Origin: a virus | Reading direction: 5' to 3' (one strand) | Virus record (IMG/VR): IMGVR_UViG_3300031659_000071 | Coordinates: 1 to 26,954 of that record | DNA: 26,954 nt | Shown: positions 24,627-26,954 of the stretch, in pieces | Layout: every line of letters starts with the position of its first letter | Numbering within the stretch: the stretch's first letter is position 1 | The notes under the pieces: model-generated | Told to the model about the DNA's origin: nothing | What the model saw: the letters and a program-made list of their open reading frames with translations, nothing else | The model's database searches: none | Position numbers and translations under genes: made by a program

Positions 24627-25362
24627 TTTTACAGAAAGTGTAAGAGAAAATCAAGAAAAGTCTTGGGCAGATTATCTTGCAGAAAAATTAAATAAGAAAT
24701 TAGTTAACTATGGTAAAGGTGGAAGTGGTAACGAGTATATCTATAATAGTATTGTAGATAATTTAGATACTGATTTAGTAGTAGTTATGTGGTCTGGTTT
24801 TGATAGGTGGGATTTTCATTGGGGTTCTTTTGAATTGCCTTATTTAATAGAAGATGGTGGTACTATGCCGAGGAAAGATGAGTTAGTAAATACGTCTACA
24901 GGAAAGTTTGAAAATACATATGTAGCAAATGAAAACATAGCAGAATTATCTAAAGTAATGTTAAAAAATAATTTAGTTAATCGTGACTATCAGATTAAAA
25001 AAACAATACGTTGGATGGTATCTTTGCAACATATATGTGAACAAAAAAACATACCATTAATTCAATGTTTGGGATTTTTAGACTATGAATGGTGTAAAAA
25101 AATAAGATTCCTAGAGTTTCAAAAAAGTAAACCTAGTGGTTATCATTCCCTGTCAAAGGCGTTTATTGATTATAACCCATTCTATGAGTTGGAGAATAAA
25201 GCTTTAGGGTGGCCTTTTAGTAAACGAATAGGAGGATTTACTATAATGGATAAATTACGTAAAGATATGTTTGTATCCAATTTTGATCAACACCCAAATT
25301 ACAAGGGACATAAGTATATTAGTGAGGTTTTCTACGATGAATATAAAAAGATTAGTTCTTAA
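24607..25362 (+). CDS. SGNH/GDSL hydrolase-like protein B, paralogue of A
   Basis: The 251-residue protein has SGNH landmarks: SGCSFTE with Ser7, GKGGSGN (36-42), MWSG (61-64) and a terminal FDQHPNYKGH with Asp227 and His229. It shares a clear co-linear pattern with protein A (nt 22945), most obvious at the C-terminus, where both carry GWP..., RIGG and H-P-N-x-K-G-H with matching spacing. The two copies flank the radical SAM / Cys-rich pair. They may act on two positions of one product, or one may have lost activity. The third-block Asn is again unclear. The start is fixed by AAGGAGG 6 nt upstream. The 3' end overlaps the next small gene. Confidence 0.75.
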   Translation: MITSGCSFTESVRENQEKSWADYLAEKLNKKLVNYGKGGSGNEYIYNSIVDNLDTDLVVVMWSGFDRWDFHWGSFELPYLIEDGGTMPRKDELVNTSTGKFENTYVANENIAELSKVMLKNNLVNRDYQIKKTIRWMVSLQHICEQKNIPLIQCLGFLDYEWCKKIRFLEFQKSKPSGYHSLSKAFIDYNPFYELENKALGWPFSKRIGGFTIMDKLRKDMFVSNFDQHPNYKGHKYISEVFYDEYKKISS

Positions 25363-25519
25363 ATTTAGATTGTTTATTTCTTCTGCTTTTCCCCAAAAAG
25401 AAAAGAAGGAAAAAGGATTCATATACGAATTTGACGATGAACGATTTAAAAAACTTCCTCCAGAAGAACAGGGTGTGCAAGTCCAAAAAAATTGGAACAA
25501 GTACATGGAAGACAAATGA
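25337..25519 (+). CDS. Small basic protein of unknown function (60 residues)
   Basis: The short protein begins inside the end of the SGNH-B gene (ATG 25337; GAGG 9 nt upstream) and ends with ATGA overlapping the next gene. An in-frame upstream ATG at 25271 lacks a ribosome site and lies deeper in the other gene. Residues 1-15 are basic and hydrophobic (MNIKRLVLKFRLFIS), possibly an amphipathic helix that could touch a membrane. The rest is charged (KEKKEKG, then FKKLPPEEQG). Coupled overlap on both sides argues that it is translated. No family recognised. In biosynthetic clusters with radical SAM enzymes a small peptide could be a substrate, but this one lacks a clear leader/core layout. Confidence 0.6.
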   Translation: MNIKRLVLKFRLFISSAFPQKEKKEKGFIYEFDDERFKKLPPEEQGVQVQKNWNKYMEDK

Positions 25520-26754
25520 CTAAAAAGTTAGAAGATTATGAATGGTTATGTCCACAACCCTTTATGAATCTATACAAGAATGTTTTTGGACGAATCCAAC
25601 CTTGTTGTGTTACTAAACAAGAATCAAATTGGGGTCGTGGTGAGATAGATGACTACTTTAAAAGTGATAAATTAAAACAATTACGTCACGAAATGTTAAC
25701 AACGCCTGGTAAAGAAGTTGCAAGTACTTGTGATGTTTGTTTAGTACAAGAACAACATGGATCAGAAAGTCATCGAAGAACCTATTTGGATTATCTGAAA
25801 TATGGTAAACCAGAACTAAAACCACAAATTGAAGAGTATATAGAAACTGATATGGAGAAACCATTCATCAAAACGATGGAATGGTTAGCACCAAGTAACT
25901 ACTGTAATCTAAGATGTCATATGTGTGGTTCTGGTAACTCTTCTGGTATCGCTAGAGAAAATCAAGAAATAGGTCATCCTAATTTTTCTATTCTTGGTAA
26001 TAAATCTTTATACAAAGATGATGATGTTGCTACTAAAGATATAAAAGAATTTGAAGATAAAGTTTTGGATAATTTAGTTGAGCTCAAGCTCACTGGTGGT
26101 GAGACATTGGCAATCAAATATAACTATGACTTACTAGAAACGACAGTCAATAATTTTAACAGTGAAGAAATGGATTTGAGAATTACTACGAATGGAACTC
26201 TAACACCAAAGTTCAACGGTAAAGACATTTTTGATTACATACCCAGATTTAAATCTACACTGATAAACGTATCAATTGAAGGTTGGGCTGATAGAAACTG
26301 TTATATAAGGTATCCCTCAAAATGGGAGGATATTATGAAGAATGTTCGTAAATTTGCAGAGATGGAAAAAACTAAAATATTATTTGTATCCACAGTAAAT
26401 AGTTTAAGTGTAGGTTATTTGTGGGAAGTAGCAGCAGGATGTGAACAGTTTATCGAAGAATATCCTAACAAGTTTCATCAATTTGCTTCTGGTAGTTTAG
26501 TGTGGGGAGATTGGGAAGAGTATACCGTTCCTGCTATTCCATTAGAATTAAGAGATATGTATATAGAAAATTATTATGAAAATCCTAATCCTAGATATGA
26601 TAGAGACTTTAGTAAACTTGTTAATTTTTTAGAAGATATGCCTTTTGATGAAAAGGTTCATCTTGCTATGATGAAGGACGTTAAAGATAGAGATAAGTAT
26701 AGAGGTACATGTTTATTAGATTTATGGCCGGAATGGAAACCTTATTATGACTAA
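25516..26754 (+). CDS. Radical SAM protein with N-terminal twitch/SPASM-like Cys domain
   Basis: This 412-residue protein has an N-terminal cysteine domain (Cys12, Cys30-Cys31, Cys72, Cys75), followed by the radical SAM core starting at C-N-L-R-C-H-M-C (Cys130, Cys134, Cys137). LTGGE, the SAM-amine-binding motif, is at 192-196 and TTNGT at 224-228. The auxiliary-cluster domain lies before the barrel, not after it, an order I know from 'twitch domain-containing' radical SAM proteins of marine phages and bacteria. The C-terminal ~130 residues are helical and rich in Tyr/Trp. The ATG overlaps the preceding stop (ATGA at 25516-25519). Substrate and product are unknown; modification of a peptide or of a sugar/nucleotide-linked compound is possible. 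Confidence 0.85.
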   Translation: MTKKLEDYEWLCPQPFMNLYKNVFGRIQPCCVTKQESNWGRGEIDDYFKSDKLKQLRHEMLTTPGKEVASTCDVCLVQEQHGSESHRRTYLDYLKYGKPELKPQIEEYIETDMEKPFIKTMEWLAPSNYCNLRCHMCGSGNSSGIARENQEIGHPNFSILGNKSLYKDDDVATKDIKEFEDKVLDNLVELKLTGGETLAIKYNYDLLETTVNNFNSEEMDLRITTNGTLTPKFNGKDIFDYIPRFKSTLINVSIEGWADRNCYIRYPSKWEDIMKNVRKFAEMEKTKILFVSTVNSLSVGYLWEVAAGCEQFIEEYPNKFHQFASGSLVWGDWEEYTVPAIPLELRDMYIENYYENPNPRYDRDFSKLVNFLEDMPFDEKVHLAMMKDVKDRDKYRGTCLLDLWPEWKPYYD

Positions 26755-26954
26755 TACAATATTATGCGTGAAGTGGGGTGACAAGTATGATCATACCTAT
26801 GTTGAGAAACTAAAGGAACAGTGTGAACAGAACTGTTCCGTACCATTCAATTTTTACTGTCTCACAGACAACCCAACACAACCATACGATATACAACTAC
26901 CTACCTATTGGGATCAGTATTATTTACCAGAAAAGAATTTCTTTTGGGCTTATA
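26747..26954 (+). CDS. Probable glycosyltransferase, 5' part (runs off the window)
   Basis: The frame opens at ATG 26747, inside the end of the radical SAM gene (stop 26752-26754), and runs to the window edge without a stop: 69 complete residues. The start reads TILCVKWGDKYDHTYVEKL and continues to FNFYCLTDNP at about residues 39-48. This is the usual beginning of a GT-A type glycosyltransferase of the kind seen in marine phage and bacterial surface-sugar clusters (a short strand, WG.KY, then F.CLTD). The DXD motif and the rest lie beyond the window, so only the N-terminal pattern supports the call. It fits the carbamoyltransferase and SGNH genes as a glycan-related cassette. Confidence 0.6.
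   Translation, partial: MTNTILCVKWGDKYDHTYVEKLKEQCEQNCSVPFNFYCLTDNPTQPYDIQLPTYWDQYYLPEKNFFWAY

Noticed and set aside
25337-25519. The 60-residue protein as a radical SAM peptide substrate (RiPP precursor)
   Set aside because: It contains no Cys and no clear leader/core division, repeats or cleavage motif. Proximity alone is not enough to claim a ribosomal peptide pathway.
26815-26839. GGAACAG ... CTGTTCC inverted repeat as a terminator
   Set aside because: It lies inside the probable glycosyltransferase gene and is not followed by a T run, so it is likely a chance hairpin within codons.
1-26954. tRNA genes, CRISPR arrays, integrase or insertion sequences
   Set aside because: I saw no cloverleaf-like sequence with a T-loop, no regular spacer-repeat array and no transposase or integrase motifs on reading through the window. 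No covariance search was run.

Overview
This window is a contiguous, single-strand (+) piece of a large, AT-rich, T4-like contractile-tailed phage genome, most likely marine. Three proteins can be matched to the T4 baseplate wedge by sequence: gp25, gp6 and gp8. The T4-type late promoter octamer TATAAATA (or CATAAATA) stands in front of most promoter-bearing structural units. The very long, Gly/Thr/Ser/Asp-rich structural proteins with fibre-like repeats, and the DUF4815-type protein, are typical of T4-like phages of marine bacteria (cyanophage and pelagiphage groups). The host cannot be decided from this window. I see no tRNA, CRISPR array, integrase or IS element, and no gap over 300 bases without a gene.

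Region 1 (1-21558) is the late structural module. It starts with the C-terminal end of an unrecognised gene, a late promoter, then gp25 and gp6. A 2104-residue protein follows in the position of T4 gp7, then a small fibre-like protein, gp8, and a 2143-residue DUF4815-type protein. After these come a short coiled-coil protein, a repeat-built fibre-like protein, a protein made of three ~105-110-residue units, and a lysine-rich protein of unknown role. Two sequence cassettes recur across these genes: a 'DGTD..GT.AGD.I..E' repeat and a 37-residue 'FEGAT...DPTADRTITFPDATGT' block.

Region 2 (21591-26954, continuing past the end) is an accessory cassette of eight tightly packed genes. The order is a NodU/CmcH/TobZ-type carbamoyltransferase, SGNH-hydrolase-like protein A, a minimal radical SAM protein, and a separate small cysteine-rich (SPASM-like) protein. 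Then come SGNH-like protein B, a 60-residue protein, a second radical SAM protein, and the start of a probable glycosyltransferase. Seven consecutive junctions overlap, which suggests translational coupling. The cassette has no exact TATAAATA box; a sigma70-like promoter candidate precedes it instead. The gene content (carbamoyl transfer, ester hydrolysis or transfer, radical chemistry, glycosyl transfer) suggests building or decorating a glycan or other small surface molecule, possibly host envelope or virion glycan. That role is inference. This cassette is the most interesting part of the window.
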